This document shows, one piece after another, positions 62,462 through 64,000 of a stretch of 64,000 nucleotides of DNA (position 1 is its first letter; every line of letters begins with the position of its first letter). The stretch is taken from the NCBI GenBank assembly GCA_945913255.1, contig CAMEDC010000003.1:78059-142058 (forward strand). Reading direction: 5' to 3'. The notes under the pieces are model-generated. The model had not been told where the DNA came from. It ran no database searches and saw only the letters and a program-made list of their open reading frames with translations. A program made the position numbers and the translations under genes. Origin of the DNA: an uncultured Lachnospiraceae bacterium. GTDB taxonomy: Bacteria > Bacillota > Clostridia > Lachnospirales > Lachnospiraceae.

Positions 62462-63805
62462 ATGACATATAAGGAATTTAAGGAGGCTGTGATTTCTGTA
62501 TCGGAGAGGATGCAGGTCACAGATTATGAACTATATTACGCCGAGAGCGAATCCACTTCTGTTGCTACCTATAAGCAGGAAATAAGCGAATACGGAACCG
62601 ACAGTAGCATGGGAGTCTGCTATCGCTGCATCAGGGACGGCAGAACCGGTTATGCTTCCACGGAGAATCTGACCGCCTGGGAAGCAGAGAATCTGGTGTG
62701 CCGCGCGCTGGAAAATGCAGGCTCCATTGAGAACGGGGAACCATCCCTCCTCCATAAGAAGGGAGATGTCTATGCGACACTTCCGGAGGAGAAAGCAAAA
62801 ACGCCCACAGGCGCAGAAATTGTGGATGCGGCGCTGGAGCTGCAAAAGGAAATGTATGCGGCAGATTCCCGTGTTGCAGACGGAACACAGAGCTACGTGA
62901 TATGCGGAAAGGAGCGTTACGCTCTCTATAATTCCAATGGGTTGGATTTGGAGGATAAGGCCTCTTATACCTGCGGCATGGGTGTGGCACTGATTCCTGA
63001 GGCAGATGAAATGTATACCGGTTCCGCAGATAAGGATGGCAGTTTTGAGAGCATCAGCTGGAAGGAGATTGCGGAAAAGGCCGTGGAAGACGGCGTATCG
63101 GGTATCGGTGCAGTCAGCGTGCCCAGCGGCAAATATACGATAGTATTTACAGGTCATGCTTTCGCACAGCTTCTCACTACCTACGATTCCGTTTTTTCCG
63201 CGGAAGCAGCACAGAAGGGAATGTCCCTGCTTGCGGGAAAAGAAGGGGAAAAGATTGCAGCGGATATTGTTACAGTCATCGATGATCCTTTATATAAGGA
63301 CAGCCCTGTGAAACGCACCTTTGACGGAGAGGGGGTTGCAACCTATAAGAAGAATGTGATTGAGGGCGGTACCTTAAAGACACTGCTCCATAATCTGAGC
63401 ACTGCGGCAAAGGCAGGCGTGAAATCCACCGGCAACGGACAGAAAGCATCCTATGCTTCCAATGTGGGTGTAGGACCTTTTACCTTCTATTTGCAGCCTG
63501 TGGAGGGAACAAGGGAGGAGCTTCTGACAGCTGCGGATAACGGCGTATGCATTAAGGAAGTATCGGGACTTCATGCGGGAGCAAATCCGATTACCGGCGA
63601 TTTTTCTCTGCTGGCAGAGGGCTTCCGGTTTGAAAAAGGAAAGAAAGTAAAGCCTGTGAAGAATATCACCGTTTCCGGCAATTTCTTTGAGGTGTTAAAG
63701 CAGATTGAAAAAGTTGGAACGGATTTGGAGTTTATCAGAGCGGTGGGAGGCAAGTGTGGTTCCCCGTCTGTTCTGCTGCGGAATATGACGATTGCAGGTG
63801 AGTAA
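62462..63805 (+). CDS. TldE/PmbA-like metalloprotease partner subunit
   Basis: A 447-residue member of the same family lacking the HExxxH zinc site, as TldE/PmbA subunits do. Visible blocks: YYAESESTSVATYKQEISEYGTDSSMGVCYRC, VVFTGHAFAQLLTTYDSVFSAEAAQKGMSLLAGKEGEKIA, VIDDPLYKDSPVKRTFDGEGVATYKKNVIEGGTLKTLLHN and the C-terminal NITVSGNFFEVLKQIEKVG. It completes the TldD/TldE pair. GAGGATATT sets ATG 62462; ATG 62402 lies in a hairpin. Confidence 0.94.
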   Translation: MTYKEFKEAVISVSERMQVTDYELYYAESESTSVATYKQEISEYGTDSSMGVCYRCIRDGRTGYASTENLTAWEAENLVCRALENAGSIENGEPSLLHKKGDVYATLPEEKAKTPTGAEIVDAALELQKEMYAADSRVADGTQSYVICGKERYALYNSNGLDLEDKASYTCGMGVALIPEADEMYTGSADKDGSFESISWKEIAEKAVEDGVSGIGAVSVPSGKYTIVFTGHAFAQLLTTYDSVFSAEAAQKGMSLLAGKEGEKIAADIVTVIDDPLYKDSPVKRTFDGEGVATYKKNVIEGGTLKTLLHNLSTAAKAGVKSTGNGQKASYASNVGVGPFTFYLQPVEGTREELLTAADNGVCIKEVSGLHAGANPITGDFSLLAEGFRFEKGKKVKPVKNITVSGNFFEVLKQIEKVGTDLEFIRAVGGKCGSPSVLLRNMTIAGE

Positions 63806-63869
63806 AGTATAAGAAATATCTGAAGCATCATGAAGAGTTGTATGACAATTAGAAAGGATGGTAAAAAGC

Positions 63870-64000
63870 ATGGAAAATCTGATGGAATTACTGAAAACCA
63901 GGCGTACCTACCGCCGATTTGAGCAGAAAGAGGTAGGGCAGGAGATTATTGATGAGATTCTTCTGGCTGCAAGATATGCGTCCAGTGCTGCAAACAGACA
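63870..64000 (+). CDS. Nitroreductase family protein, N-terminal part (partial)
   Basis: The 43 codons before the window edge read ENLMELLKTRRTYRRFEQKEV, then EIIDEILLAARYASSAANRQ, the FMN-binding N-terminus of the NADH-dependent nitroreductase family (RRSxRxF...ILxAA..APSA-N). Function and full length cannot be judged. AAAGGATGG precedes ATG 63870. Confidence 0.85.
   Translation, partial: MENLMELLKTRRTYRRFEQKEVGQEIIDEILLAARYASSAANR

Noticed and set aside
60949..63805. Peptide natural-product (RiPP) cluster around TldD/TldE
   Set aside because: No precursor peptide, modifying enzyme or exporter gene is adjacent; a housekeeping protease pair is more likely.

Overview
The window reads as chromosomal DNA of an anaerobic, low-to-mid GC Gram-positive bacterium of the class Clostridia, most likely family Lachnospiraceae. 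This is inferred from gene content and order: cysE-cysS-mrnC-rlmB-sigH, a HrcA/CIRCE-controlled groESL, the rimP-nusA-rnpM-ylxQ-infB-rbfA-nrnA-truB-ribF operon, rpsO next to pnp, strong GGAGG ribosome binding sites, the sporulation sigma factor SigH and a fused group-A [FeFe] hydrogenase. No species can be named from the sequence alone.

Layout. 1-3.6 kb: end of cysE, then cysS, mrnC, rlmB and sigH. 3.7-7.9 kb: a giant RND transporter with a coiled-coil insert. 7.9-8.5 kb: a divergent tRNA-Thr gene with a perfect promoter, followed by the C-terminal stub of a tyrosine integrase, i.e. the scar of an integrated element. 8.5-14.1 kb: a cation/proton antiporter behind a fluoride riboswitch, thiN, azlCD, a MATE pump and two small unknown genes. 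14.2-22.7 kb: class A penicillin-binding protein, YigZ/IMPACT protein, MgtE with a possible leader peptide, a second MATE pump, a membrane-anchored LuxR-type regulator and an AraC regulator. 22.8-24.4 kb: a protein joining a DUF1905-like domain to a C39-like cysteine peptidase fold, then a gene-poor kilobase holding hairpin repeats, a broken cupin gene and the right end of an IS200/IS605-type element.

24.4-29 kb: groES-groEL with CIRCE, then a STAND-type NTPase with kinesin-light-chain-like TPR repeats. 29.1-34 kb: two small unknown genes, two family 8 glycosyltransferases and two PlsC-like acyltransferases, which look like an envelope glycolipid cluster; the last acyltransferase has a G10 tract directly before its start. 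34-40.4 kb: remnant of a chemotaxis receptor, a LytTR regulator with a LiaF-like membrane partner, a 1150-residue hydrogenase/GltD fusion whose start appears frameshifted, a lipoprotein, and a stub of an Rpn-type nuclease/transposase. 40.4-43 kb: a GH78 alpha-L-rhamnosidase. 43-52 kb: the translation/RNA-processing operon rimP to ribF. 52-58 kb: Na/phosphate cotransporter, NlpC/P60 hydrolase with SH3 domains, 600 bp of structured intergenic DNA, and a three-gene amino-acid ABC importer. 58-64 kb: rpsO, pnp, tldD, tldE and the start of a nitroreductase.

Most of the window is housekeeping DNA on the plus strand. The items most worth following up are structured intergenic elements (two multibranched inverted-repeat units, a hairpin family seen at two loci, an element shared by rbfA and rpsO leaders), the atypical tRNA-Thr at an integration scar, the DUF1905/C39 fusion, the TPR-STAND ATPase, and the likely reading-frame break at the start of the hydrogenase. 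I did not find a CRISPR array, prophage, intact transposon or clearly new multi-gene defence system.
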